NCBI GenBank assembly: GCA_013368375.1
Contig: JAACJP010000038.1
Location: 310,001 to 374,000 of the forward strand
Origin: Tricholomella constricta
Lineage: Eukaryota; Basidiomycota; Agaricomycetes; Agaricales; Lyophyllaceae
DNA: 64,000 nt
Direction of reading: 5' to 3'
Both the position numbers and the translations under genes were made by a program. How positions within the stretch are numbered: position 1 is the stretch's first letter; the number at the start of each line of letters is the position of its first letter. Below the pieces are notes generated by a model. That model had not been told where the DNA came from. It saw only the letters and a program-made list of their open reading frames with translations, and ran no database searches. Below, piece by piece: positions 10,673 through 22,214 of this stretch.

Positions 10673-12586
10673 TCATGAGCCTCGCCACCCCCACCCCCCA
10701 ACGCGCCGATCATCCAACAGCGCGTCCGCAATCCCCACAGCGCCCTCCCCGCCCACGACGAGCGTCGCGATCCGCCGGCCAAGCAGCTCAACGGGGTCGT
10801 ACCCCAGCACATCGTCCACCCCGGCCCCGATGCTAACCAGTGCCCCCGCAGAGTGCCCACGCCCCGCCAGCTGCGCCCCAAACTCCACATGCGCCTCCCG
10901 CCCCTCCGCCTCTGCCTCCACCTCCGCCATCGCGATCAAGCGGAGATCCCCGCCGAAGTATCTTGCGTACTGCACACGACGAGGCGCACGTCAGGCCCAG
11001 GCACCAAAAGAACAGTATACGGAGGGACGCACCAATCTCGACAACGGGAGTCCATAACCAAATCCGGCCATGGGAGCCTTGAAATCACTCGCCTGGAAAT
11101 CCTGCGCGATGCCCTGGCTCTCCATAGTGGTGTACATATAAGTCCATATCAGCGGGATCGCGCTACGCGAGATGCCGCCGCCCTCGTCGCTGATCTTGAT
11201 GGTGATGTCCTCCTTGCCCTCGACGACGACGACCTTGATGGGCGGATAAGTTACGTCGTCGGCGAGGCCGTAGCGCTCGACGACGGCACGGAGGGAGTTC
11301 TTGAGGAGCTCGAAGCAGATGTGCGAGAGGTGCCCGGGGACGTAGGCGAATGTGAGGTCTTTGGGGCAGATGAGCTGTACGGGCGGGCCGCGGAACATGG
11401 CGTAGTGCTCTTCACACACGAAACGCGCGTTTTCGATGGCTTCGAGGACGATGTCGTGGACGTTCTGTAGGTGGTGAGGAATGCGAGGGAGAGCCGGGAC
11501 GAAAAAGACTTACGGCTTTGGTACAGATGATTCCCACGTAGTCTTCGTGTGCTTGCTGTGTGTTGAGTGCGACGTCTGTGGGAAGGTGTGAGCTAAGAAG
11601 ACGAAAAGGGTGAGGGGCGACGAACGTTGGCCAATCAAGAAGCGGATGCCGATACGCGACATGTAGAAACGGTCGAGCCAGGCCTGGATGTCGAGGCCGA
11701 TGTTGCGCGCGTTCTGGACACGCTTCCACTCGAGGACGCCCTGTGCGACGGTGGTGACGGTGGGGTCATGCCGGCTCTTGATGGTCTCGAGTGCGCGTGT
11801 GAAGCGCTTGTTGTAGTCCTGGACCTGAGGGGGCCAGGCGACAACGGCGTCGGTGTCGGCGTAGTACCTGCGGAGGTGGAGGGGTGCCGGATGGGCGTGG
11901 ACGGGTGAGGACGGTGTGAACGAGGCGATGTGGGTGCGCGTGGCGCTGGCGAAGGAGCGGGAGCTAACTGACCCGCGTTCCATGGGGACTCGAAGCTTGA
12001 GCTTGTTGAAACCGTTGCCCGAGCTGGGATACGGGGCGGTGTCCTTGTCGAGGTGCTTGATGGACGGGTTGGGGGTGGATTCGGGGAGAACGTTGTCGTT
12101 GCGCGGTGTCATGAGTGCTTGGCGGATGTCTGGAGGTAGTGTTATGGGCGGAAAGGAGATGAGTTCCTAGGTGATTAGGGTCAATAGGGGAGCGATACAT
12201 AGGACAGACGGAATCGGACCTCGAAGGACTGGGCATACCAGCTTTTGACCTTGCGCATGGAGGGCATCTCGCTGAGGCCGTGGGGTAGTTCGTCAAGCTC
12301 CTTGACGCGGTGGGCCAGCCGTACCGGAAGCTCCTCTAACGCCGACGTCAATGGCGCTGCTCCGGATCGGCATAGACGTGCTCACCTGCGAGAAACTGAC
12401 TGGCCTTGAGCAGCGTCCCCTGGCTGGGATTCTGGCCGAACAAGACCATCTGCTGCAGTGAGACTGGTCCGAGTCAGTGGCAGTCGCACGACGGTGACGA
12501 TCGCACTCACCGCCAGTCTGAGGAAAGGACGCAAAGTGGTGAATCTTGTCCCATAGCGCAGGCGTTATTCGGAATCCAGCAGACAT
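10673..12586 (-). CDS. Mitochondrial pyruvate dehydrogenase kinase-type protein with a C-terminal PAS-like tail, 498 aa
   Basis: Eight exons splice in frame: 12586-12511, 12463-12386, 12335-12220, 12166-11973, 11867-11626, 11575-11514, 11464-11033 and 10969-10673. The family (PDK/BCKDK) phosphorylates the E1 subunit of mitochondrial 2-oxoacid dehydrogenases. N-terminal hallmarks are SLQQMVLFGQNPSQGTLL, EELPVRLAHRVKELDELP and LDRFYMSRIGIRFLIGQ. The GHKL ATPase signatures follow: N-box ELLKNSLRAVVE, G1 DEGGG and G2 GFGYGLPLSRL. The last exon opens correctly with YARYFGGDLRLIAM. It then lacks the family's usual GYGTDVYLHLN ending and reads into GVDDVLGYDPVELLGR, which looks like the start of a PAS domain. 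The product may be a real fusion, or a duplicated kinase broken at its 3' end. A decayed copy lies at 57.8-58.8 kb. Confidence 0.75.
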
Positions 12587-13330
12587 GGTAAAGAGAAAGA
12601 GAGAGAAATAAACTAACTGACTTGTGGCGATCGACCAGAGCTCCAGGGCCTTCCCCGGCTATATTCACATGCGACTCACGTGCCCCGATAACTCCGATCC
12701 GCCTCCCCGCAACGGCCTACCCCACCAAACCCCCGGTTGGCCAATCACGCGCCGCTGCCCCACCCACTCAACCTAGCCATCCTTCCACGCTGCCAACCCG
12801 CAGTTCACCACCGAGAAACGCTGGGTAGAGAATCCTTCTAGTTGTCAGCGCACATTGGCCATCGGGTCTACTGGGGGCCAGTTCTCCTACCTGTTTGTAC
12901 CTTCCAAAGGCTTCCATCTCGACGCCTGCTTTCAACGCGTAGGCATTTGCAGTCTCACCTTCATCACTGGGAACTGTGCATGCTCCTCGGATGTGGTGCG
13001 GTGTGGCCTTGTCTATTCATCGGACTACGTGTTTAACTGACAAGAATACAGCCGCGTCGTGGGTCGAAAAGGAACGATGTTAACTGAAGTGAAATCTTGA
13101 GCGGCTTATATAGGCGCATAGATTTAAGTTTTGACCAGTGGCTGGCATGTCCGCAATAGGAAATCCTCCGCTGCGCATCGAAACTGTAATTCCTCAGATT
13201 CTTGTTTTATGTTTTCGGATCCTTCGCCCCGCTCGCCGACTGCTATTCCTGTAGCGACTGTTCTCAGAATTGGCGCACTCGTTGCGCAGCCTAGCCGACT
13301 AAGCGTGAACACAAACCCCGTCTTTGATGC
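12587..13330. other. Upstream region of the PDK-type gene
   Basis: No gene is supported. Short ORFs only. The segment must include the PDK-type promoter. Confidence 0.4.
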
Positions 13331-14690
13331 CCTCGTCCAGCGGCAACGGCGGACCTCTATCGCACGCGACGCACGCTGCCCCCCTCTCTCCTGCCCACGC
13401 ACCGCAATCCCAAAACTCCCATCTTGGCGCGCCTTGAATAACCCCGAACACTTCGTTTCTGACATCCAGGCGCTCTCTAATGTGGGGCATATGGCTAAGT
13501 ATTCTGATTCCATGTACCCAGTGTCGCGTACGACCAGGACCTCAAGCGAAACAATTCTCATTCACCCCAGCCCCGGCTCGTGTAGCAAGTCGACGTATAT
13601 CATATGTTCGCCCGATTCTCGGGTCCTGCCCAATCTGCATCTATCGACGATCGCATCACAGGCTCTGAAACCAGAATCCGAAGGGGATATATCTAGCATC
13701 TTATCACTCTCAACATGGTGTTCTACGAGAGGTATGGCAGGATCGCTTCGAAGCGAGATGCGCTATGTTGTTCAGTCCAGTTTCTTTTTATTCTCATTTT
13801 TTCCCCCGCATACTGGAATATACACAGGCTTTGACGCTCGTTTTCGCTTATGTTGTCAGACTGAAAAGAAAGGTGGCACATGGGAACAACAGGAGGAAAA
13901 GGCCGGAAAGAAGCACGACACGATGAGGTGGGTGTAGGCTCAGAAGCCACTGACGCCGACGTTGGTAGCGCCGCCGGATTGGACCTTGTAGACCGCGACG
14001 GTGTCCCGTATGCCTGCGAGGACGGTGAGCGGCAGGATCGTTGTTCACAATAATGAAGAGCGACTTACCGTTGGCGGCAATAGTGCCGCTGAACCCGACG
14101 ATCAATCCAAGGGAAGTGCAGCCGACGACGTTTTCGTTGGTGCTGGAGTCGGGGAAGGGGCCTGCGGCACATCGAGTGAGTGAAAGAAATTTAAGCAAGG
14201 ACGAGGGAGCTAACCTTGCAGGGTAAGAGCGCCAGTTTTCCGGTTGTAGATGAGGAATCCAATACGCTTGAGAAAGGGTTGGTCGTTATCTTTGTCCTTG
14301 GCACCAAAGATGCCGACGAAGAGCTCGTTATCTGCCGCATACAAGGCGTATCAGTAAACGTAAGGTAAAATTATCGAGGACAGCGCCAAAACTCGCCGGC
14401 GACAGTCGCGGTCTTCAGAGAGCCATCGCGCTTTCCGTGCATTTTAACAGTGAGCTGGGTGGCGTTGGAGACCTGTTAGGTGATTTCGATGCCAATAGGT
14501 TTAGCGTCGCCGTGCCAGATGCTGATGTTCGTGACCTTAAAAAGAGTCAGAATTTGAATTTGCTGAGGAGAGAAAACAAGTCTTACCATCCCTGAGGTCA
14601 TCGAAGGTGTCACTGGGGTTGGCCGTGGTGGCGTAACCAACGGCCTCGGAAACGACAAGAGCAGGCAGCATTGTATAGATGGAAACTTAA
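13331..14690. repeat. Segmental duplication, first copy (matches about 26.86-28.56 kb)
   Basis: Blocks in the same order and orientation are shared with 26.86-28.56 kb. They include the CAACGGCGGACCTC region, the CAGGCTCTGAAACCAGAA region, GGCAGGATCGCTTC, and the whole jacalin-like gene with its introns. The left half has no gene I can name. Confidence 0.7.
13940..14671 (-). pseudogene. Jacalin-like lectin pseudogene
   Basis: The first exon starts at 14671 with MLPALVVSEAVGY and ends with the same FDDL-x-DG and donor as the intact copy at 28535. Two lesions are clear. The segment that in the intact copy carries the exon 2 acceptor and its first 10 or so codons is missing here, a net loss of 39 nt near 14552. 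A TAA stop interrupts exon 2 at 14478-14476, where the intact copy has a tyrosine codon. Downstream exons (DNELFVGIFGAKD, IVGFSGT) remain recognisable down to the terminal TGA at 13942-13940. The third junction uses a GC donor (GCGAGT), as in the intact copy. Confidence 0.8.
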
Positions 14691-14862
14691 GAGTTGAACT
14701 TTAATCTCAGAGTTGACGTTCAGGGCACAGTAATGCGGCGGGAAAGGCACCCCCGTTCACAGGGTAAGGGGAACGCGAAGAGGAGGGCATGAAAAATGGA
14801 CATCTGGGCAAAAACAAATGTAATCGATGTCGACAAGAAATATGTAGGCCCGAAAATCCTTC

Positions 14863-16167
14863 CTAATATAAGTTCCAAGTCTCTGCTTGCAAGCGGCCCG
14901 ATTCCTTGAGCCGCGGAAGGTACACACTAACAAATGACAAGAGCGTATCTGGCGGCACTTCCTGAGAGCTATCCTTCATCAGTGCCAGAAAAACCATCAG
15001 TCGCTCAGCATACTGTGGCCTCGTAAGGGCCGCATCGATTCTGTCCCAGTGCGAACGCAAACTCGCAACCATTGGAAGGCAGCAATGGCTTGGTCGGTAT
15101 AAGATGAAAAGGTCAGTAAGGCTACTGTCATGCCCCATCGATTCCAAAAAGGAGGGTATGTGCAGGAGTGTGGAGCACGCATCTTCGACATTGAATAGTA
15201 TGCGTTGCACGTTATTGATGTTCGGGAGCTGAAAGTCGTCGATCTCTGCACACGAGGAGCGCATGTCAGTTAGATCAAACACAAAAAAACCCCATCACCT
15301 ACCTGATTTCATGTGGATGTGAAGCTCGTCTAGCCTTGTTCCCACCACATCAAGCCATCCCCTACACTCAGGAAGGTACCGCGGACTGTCCAGGCTGAGG
15401 AAGAGCTGCTCGAGGCGGGCAATAGATAATGGAGATGCTGGATCGATGAGGGCAGATCTCAATGGCTCGGTTGCTTCGCAATCATTCACAGTCAACGTTC
15501 GAAGGTATCCATGCCTCTGAGAATTAGACAACAGCGATGAGAGCGATTCACCAAAGGAGCTTTGAAATGAAGTATGAGTGATGCTCAGCGACTCCAGGTG
15601 TGCGCAGCAGCTGAGTACGGTGGTGGGGAAGTTCTGGATCCGTAGGAGTTCAAGGGAACGAAGGGATGGTCCACGGATGATATCGCGCACATTGCTCCGG
15701 AATTCGTGAGGTAGAGACGTCCAAGGCAGACTCCGAACATCTGCTGACAATGTGAGGTGCCTCAAGTGAGTCAGCGCAGTGGAGAAGGGTTCTAAATTTG
15801 TCGAACAACCTGCTCTCAGGAAAATACGAAGGGATCGAACGAAGCCACAGAGCCTGGGGCTTGACGATAAAGCACTGATGAGAGCAGTGTCTGATTTGTA
15901 CATCGGAGAGCAGCCAAGCGAGAGTGCCTTGAACAATCGCTCCTGTGCTGGATTGCGGAAAGACCAAGATACGAGGCAACATGCCTTGAGCGTCCTGCGC
16001 AACATATGACGTCGTTTGAGCACTGATAACCGTCCATCGACCATCCCGACGATCAGGTTGATGATCTCCTGAGGAAAGATGGGAAGGACTCTTTCCACCT
16101 GTGCAGATGTCTTGTCACTGACATCCAGTCGAAGCTCTTGGCGAGCAGTAGAATGTGCTTTAACCAT
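14863..16167 (-). CDS. F-box-like, leucine-rich-repeat-type protein, 415 aa
   Basis: There are two exons, 16167-15303 and 15245-14863, joined by a 57-nt intron. The frame closes exactly. Near residue 30 the sequence LPIFPQEIINLIVGMV followed by LKACCLVSWSFRNPAQERLF fits the F-box-like pattern LPxEIIxxII...LxxCSLVSRxWxxxxRxxLF common in Agaricomycetes. The rest contains leucine-spaced segments (LRHLTLSADVRSL, LRSLELLRIQNFP, LESLSITHTSF, LRTLTVNDCEA), typical of a degenerate LRR region. Such proteins are usually thought to recruit substrates to SCF ubiquitin ligases. That role is inferred from family only. The gene looks intact. Its 5' end is about 320 bp from the 3' end of the transposase gene. 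Confidence 0.75.
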
Positions 16168-16488
16168 TGGAAGAGGCGCAAGAGGTAATGGTACACCGCC
16201 AAATGGACCTCATGTGGTCGCGATAGCATCAGGGAATGTGGCCAATATATTGTTGATTGATATAGAGACGGCGTGTGAACCCATCTCGGGCTCTCATGTC
16301 ATTTTTTGCGGCGAGGCTACGTGTAAGCCATGTTGTAGCCATCATATCTCGACGGAGGATGGCCAGGCCCATCTGTAATATATGTTGCGTCCTGACATGT
16401 CTGCAAGGCGTTACTCTCATGTCTTACACGTAGTGAATGGTCAATATTCATGAATTTTGTCCATGACCTGTCTACATGCCTCACAGGC
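16168..16488. other. Gap between F-box-like gene and transposase
   Basis: The left end of the 16.5-22.2 kb transposon should lie here. I could not find a convincing terminal inverted repeat shared with the right flank. Confidence 0.4.
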
Positions 16489-19400
16489 TCATCCAAACGG
16501 GTACCCTCCGTCATCGACTTCCGTATCAACCAATATCGTTCGGATGTCTTCATCCCCATCACTTTCCTGTTCGTCCATCCTGCGCCTCTTCAACACACGG
16601 GGAACTATAGCGCCTACCTTTTCCGCGACTTTGGCCTTCCGAGCAGCGGCCTGCGCTGCAGTCTTCGCACGTTTTGCCTCTTGAACAGTTCGGAGGCTGG
16701 CAGCGATGGTTGAGTGGTGTTCTTCCCGATTGAGTCTGAACGGTATCGGCTTCGTCAAATCCCGAGGTAGTGTTGCTCGAATAAGATGCGCGTTGTGGAA
16801 GGCATGGATGTTGATGAGGTAACGATCGATTTCCTTGTGGACAATGAAGGCTTCCGTGCAACCTGATGCGATGCGCTCCTGCATTATTGACCGTTCCCCC
16901 GATGCCTCACACTTGGAATGACAGCAGTCGTGTTGGACATTGAACTCGAACAATACATTCTACATAACAGTCAGTGAAAGAACTGATCAAATTAACGGCA
17001 ACGACGCACTAATGCTCCTACGACATGACGGCGCATCTCACTAAAAGGGCGAGAAAGCACGGGCATTCCGAACAACTCGTCGCGTGCTGAACCGACTCGA
17101 AAGACATCGATAACGACCAGAGCAGAGGAACAGGAAGAATCTTGCAGAATTTCAATGATTTGTCCAGGGATAGGAGTTCCGTTCTACTAATTTTGGTCAA
17201 ATTGTGGCTTATGAAGGGTGCGATGAAAGCCTTACCGCCACAAGAGGTGATTTTGCAAAGACCCATGAACCGACTACACACTGATCTTCAGACTGGGCAA
17301 CAACATATTTACATTTTCTCCATGTTCTGTCGTTGCACGGCGGGGTGTTATTGATCGCTTGTGATCCTGCCGTCTCTGCCCAAGGAAGTAATACTTGAGG
17401 AAGCAGTTGACGGTTGAGACCCCGCTTTGGTGGTTCCGACTTGACAGTTCCTGGATAAATGTGTTAGTGATATGAAACAAAACATGAAAAGCTAGATACC
17501 CGGAATGAGAGCTTTATTATCAGTCCATCCACAAAGTGCCTGCAGGACGGGATTCGACACCATGAATCTGCGAATAGATGGGCCGGGTTGAACCCACTGA
17601 TCATGAAGAGATCCCGTTTTCCACCATCCTCCTGAAAGAAAATGTTTCATGGTCTCTAGAGCAGACATTTTGTACGCGATATCACGGCTTGGTGCCAGAT
17701 GGTTCGAGAGGATAGAGCAATAACGAAATATGGCGTTGAAGCTTTCGAAGACCTCAGTTGCAACGCCGACAAGGGGTCCAAATCGAATGATGTCTTCGCG
17801 CATGTGCACGAGCAGGTGGTACTTAATTTTAGAGATAACCTTGGATGGATCGATGAGTGCGGTGATGTCGAGAACATTGGCAACAGCGACATCGATATCA
17901 GACTGTAACAAGCGATATCAGTCGGAGATCACGGTCTAGGAATCGAGCACTTACGAGATATTCCTGGAGATTACGGATTTCAGGGAACCAGAGAAGCGAG
18001 GAGAGCTCTCCGATAGCTTTGGTAAGCTGAAACTGTTGGGGATCAATGAGGTCGTAAACGTGAAAGACGTTGACCTGGGCAAGTGTTTTGAGCTGTCGGC
18101 CAATCAACGAGTTTGCATACTGCATTATGTAGTTTGCGCGGATATTGTGGATTGATAAACCTCGTGAATTAGTCGCTTGGAGGCGAACAGCGTAGATCTT
18201 TTTCTGAGTTGTCGTCCACGATGTATGTGATCCGTGCCAAAGATACTTTACAACACCAAGTAGTATAGTGTGCAAGATTTCTACAGGAGTATCGCGCGAG
18301 ACGTCGAAACCTGATGGGCTGGATAAATCAGTGAGAACTTAGTGAATGGCCAGAATTTCATACCGTCCAGCGTCAAAAAGGAATTGTAGATCGCATCTTC
18401 GTGACCGTGAACCCAGTTCATCAACTCAGCCTGGATTGTCGCAGCACTGATCGTCGGGTTGTCCTTTTGCATGGCGCGGGCACGTTCGATCAAAGTGTCA
18501 ATCCAATACTGAGTGTACGCATCCTTAACTCCTGATTCTGTCTGTGCATCTTTAACGGTCTGGGCAACACCCAAACATGCTGCCTTGACTTGACTCTTCA
18601 CCTCTGCTAAAGTTTCCTCCGATGATCGAGGTTTGCCGGCCTAGTTTCAGTAAAATGAGATGATTTAAGATGATAGATAAAATACATACCAAAAACATAT
18701 TGTGAAATCCTTCGTCGCCCTCTTTGAATTTTTGGGTTCCTCCGCCATGGCATTTTCGGCAAGGATAATTACCCTTTACACCAATATGACCACAGGTCTC
18801 GCTTTGCGCTGGGTTATCCCCCGGTCCACAGTTGCCATAGATCTTCAATCGAATTTGATTTCCAGTGTCGGTGTCACGCACTTTGATAGGTGTGGTGTGC
18901 GTTGATCTAATCAACGATGTCAGATTACGACCACTCGAAATTGAACTTATCAACTTACCTGATGATGCTTTTAACACCTTGGAATTGCTCGGGAATGCTG
19001 GCATGTGTCGATGTTGATACAAAATGAGTGTGGTACTGCTGATGCAAGAGTTTCCGAGGGAGATTTCGATGGCTAAAGTAAATATTCCAATGCTTATTCC
19101 AACTCTTCGACCGATTTCCGGATACATCGTCTCCAAAGATGTCAACGAAACTTGTATAGATTGGGTCACCCTCAGCAAGAGCACGATCAGGATTAGGCAT
19201 CCGCGACGGGTGTCCAGCATCAGTGCTTGCTGCACTCCATTCTGGCACCAGATTTTCATGCACGAGTTCGAGATAGTTTCCCACCAACTCCTCTGTGTGG
19301 ATTATCACTGTTGTCGTGTCAATCACTGTAGCGCGAGACTAAAAACCTAATGAGTTAGGTGCTTACACAAAAAAAACAGATCTCACATCTTCGCCGATGT

Positions 19401-20658
19401 CAACGCGCCATGCATCGGCAACAATCTGACCATCGACATCCTCCAACCATCGCAACGGAACGACAAAATTTCCATCTTTTAGCTGCGCAAGCTCGTCGAT
19501 GAAATAATGCCTTATGCCGTCGTCATACATTGGACTCAGCAAATGTCGATCTATGTCATTACGCCATCTCGAGGCATGCCATATCTCGGAGATGATCCCA
19601 CCCGCTGGAATGACTGGATAGCATTTAATGTGTGGTCGCACCAGTGGGTTTGCCCAGTCCTAATGTGCCGTTAGCTGTACTCATACAATCTTAGTGAAAC
19701 AGGCTCACTTTTGCTACCATGACCCCAATGTCATTGAACGAGTATGCATTCCCCTTCGGTGACATCCAATGCACGGTAGGGATCCCACTCTCTTCCCTTA
19801 AATTTTTCTGAATCTTTCGAAGCAGATCAAACGATGGCACATCGGATACACCAACCTCACGGAGCAACCAGAGCAATATCCTCATCAAGGATCCGGAAAT
19901 GCGAAGGCGTGGAAAATTGTCAATGGTGTCGAGCAGGAACACGAGCTTTGATTTGTAGGGGAACCAAGGTGCAGTCGTCTGTTCCCCGTCATGCTTGCTT
20001 CCCTCACCCTCGACTCCTTCATGTCCGAGCTCTAACAAATGTTGTTTGGGTGTCAGAACCTATCGGGATTTCTTATGTGCGATGCCACATACCTATGCCC
20101 CTCATAATCTCTGCGAGAAGATCTTCCTCCTCGGTCTCTTTCCAGGTGTCATTCAAATCCATATCATCTGCTAATGCCTCTCTACCTGCCCAGATACCCC
20201 ACATGTCAGCCTTACGCTCAAGATCTTGGTGTTGTTGCTGACCCAGCAGGTCTGGGTCCTCTCCCGCATCGAAAGTCACACCTCCACGGTCGAAGTGGTC
20301 CCACATTTCCTTCTCTTCGATACTGCATGGGCCTGCTTGGGGCCTTGGTTGTGGAGCCATATTGACGTCGTTGAAAATTACAAACTCCTCCTCGGCCAGC
20401 ACAGGTACGTCTGCTTCAATAGCAACTCTGTTCAGACCCTCGGATCGAACATGGATAGCTGCTTTTCGGTGAGCTGAAAAGTTTTTTCGCAGGATCCAAG
20501 AGCCTGGATAATCGAGCGCACTATGCTTTAAACATAGACCACATCGGACTCTGGTCCTGTCTTCTGAAATTTCAGCATCTTAGAAGCAAAAATGAGTTGG
20601 TGTGCTGACTTCTGATTATGTACTTACAGCCAGGAAGCTCCTCAAGTTGTCGTGCCAT
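16489..20658 (-). CDS. Transposase-like protein, CACTA/Plavaka-type (tentative), 1195 aa
   Basis: Twelve exons close in frame: 20658-20628, 20560-20093, 20031-19709, 19659-19387, 19338-18959, 18906-18690, 18640-18364, 18310-17955, 17902-17500, 17450-17236, 17183-17010 and 16959-16489. The exon 2 acceptor is an unusual AAG, because the nearby CAG would create a stop. The N-terminus has a C2H2-like finger (RCGLC ... [11 protein letters not shown]). The core has [32 protein letters not shown] and [15 protein letters not shown]. It continues with [19 protein letters not shown] ending in [25 protein letters not shown], and [20 protein letters not shown]. The last motif plausibly holds the acidic residue of an RNase H-fold active site. 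The C-terminus is basic and Ala/Lys-rich. I recognise the family as multi-copy in mushrooms. Its superfamily placement is inference. Confidence 0.7.
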
Positions 20659-20869
20659 TGGCGTAAATTTGCCTCGCAAAGTGTTGGAGTGGTCCAGGAA
20701 CAGGACAGGTCGGAGTCTGGTTCGCGTGGTGTGGCGTTATCCTGCTTATATTGGTTTTGTTTCCAACTTGCGTGTTCGTTCTTCCCTCTCCTCGGCATTT
20801 CTCGTCATCTCTCAATTATTCTCCTCTCGACTCTGTTCTTTCTCTCCATTCATTTTTGCTCACTCTATT
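20659..20869. promoter_or_regulatory. Bidirectional promoter region of the two-gene transposon
   Basis: These 211 bp separate the transposase ATG (20658, minus) from the companion ATG (20870, plus). A TTATATTGG stretch near 20746 is the only TATA-like element. Co-expression of the two genes is inferred from the layout. Confidence 0.45.
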
Positions 20870-22214
20870 ATGTCTGACTCAGCACCACCATCGTCTCCCC
20901 CACTTGCCGAAAGCCCTGTCACCTTGTCTCCGGAAGAAGAAGCGAGGCGTGAAATCGAAGAGTTTATGCGCTCGAGCCCTCCACCTCAAGACGAAGATGG
21001 GAATGTATCAGTATCAGAAGTAAATAGCCATGATTCAGACCACGACTTACCTGATGAGCCAGCGGCTCTACCCTCGAGCGAGCCTGTGACCTCAAACCGA
21101 CCGATTGTCCTCAACCTTCGCAACGAGGTAGAGAGAGCTAACCGTCAGGCTGCACATGCCAAGCTCTCTCCCTATCAGCGTGAGCGAGCAAAGGAGCTTG
21201 TAAAGGTAAGATTCTTCACTGCCAGTGTGAATAATTTTCTAATTTTACTCACTCCATCAGATGACCTCCCTGGCTCGGGAGGTGGAGATTTTTATTGCAG
21301 TTTGCGCGCTTGACAATAAGCTTGACAAGATCGTTGCCACTATACCTCCATTTTCGGTTTCTCCAGCTTTACTCGTATGTTCCCTACATCTTCGAGGTGT
21401 CGACAGAAATTAATAATTATGCATGCAGGAAAATATCAAGAGCTACACAATGGCGGTGCTGCTCTCTCCCAAGCTGAGCGCATACAAGGGGACCGTTGCA
21501 CGGGATCATGTCATTGTATGTGTTAACCACTCAAGTTTGTCACCCTGTTGACTTCGACAATTCATCCCGGTGCTTCTACAGGCAATCATCAAGAGGACGG
21601 GGCGCCATCTTCCCACTGACTTTGACCGTGATCACCATGCGCAGAAGGAGCTCAAAACTGTCATCGCTTATGAACTTACGCAGGCTCGATCCTCCATCCG
21701 GAAGAAGGTACTGTCTTCGTTGATAAATAACTCCATCTGACTTACAACACCCAGCTTGTTACATCCCTTGATGACAATCAAACAATTTTCGAACTGGCCA
21801 CCCACGCCGTTGCGGGCTCTCAGCTTGCAGTCTCAGTCACCCTTGCAGCCCGACTTGCGCTTATGGTATGCTCGCTCCATTTTCTTGGGTGCAGGCTCAT
21901 ATCTCTTTGTCAGCGGAAGGTTTTGGTCACGCACAACAATTCAAAGTACTGGGACCATGTCGACACAAGGCTGCAGATGGTCCGCAATGTTACGGGTGGC
22001 GACTCGAAGAAGATTGACAAGTGAGTAATAACATTTGTCTTACGAGTACTCGCCTGATTTCCACTGCAGAACCTTTGCTCAATACCTCGAGGCAGATAGG
22101 AAGCAATATGGCATCGACACTGGGTACACCCTTGACGAGGGCGATGACATCAGTGACGTCTTGCAGCCCACTTCTAACGCCGTCATTGCTGGTGCCAGCC
22201 ACATATCGACCTGA
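20870..22214 (+). CDS. Transposon companion protein of unknown function, 341 aa
   Basis: Seven exons splice in frame: 20870-21205, 21261-21374, 21429-21515, 21582-21707, 21755-21865, 21914-22020 and 22070-22214. The first 110 residues are acidic and Ser/Pro-rich. The remainder is predicted helical: YQRERAKELVK, LSAYKGTVARDHVIAIIKR, LTQARSSIRKKLV, and ELATHAVAGSQLAVSVTLAA followed by RLALM. It ends with an acidic tail. I recognise similar proteins as common, unannotated agaricomycete families containing the RDHVI-x-IIKRT motif. By position it may assist or regulate the divergent transposase, in the way TnpA-type proteins serve CACTA elements. No domain proves this. The gene is intact. Confidence 0.65.

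Larger units (their letters stand above)
16489..22214. mobile_element. Two-gene DNA transposon, coding core complete
   Basis: A 12-exon transposase-like gene (minus) and a 7-exon companion gene (plus) diverge from a 211-bp spacer. Both are free of stops and frameshifts. The true ends lie outside these coordinates. Neither terminal inverted repeats nor a target duplication could be recognised by eye, and no CACTA terminus is obvious. The transposase most resembles large CACTA/Plavaka-like fungal families. This is tentative. Confidence 0.65.

Noticed and set aside
10853..11470. 205-residue plus-strand ORF
   Set aside because: Antisense shadow of the GHKL domain exons of the PDK-type gene.
13131..13937. 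268-residue plus-strand ORF
   Set aside because: Its counterpart in the duplicated block at 27 kb is broken in this frame, and the translation shows no domain.
16489..20658. KDZ (Kyakuja-Dileera-Zisupton) transposase
   Set aside because: The characteristic KDZ motifs are not seen. The motif set fits a CACTA/Plavaka-like family better.
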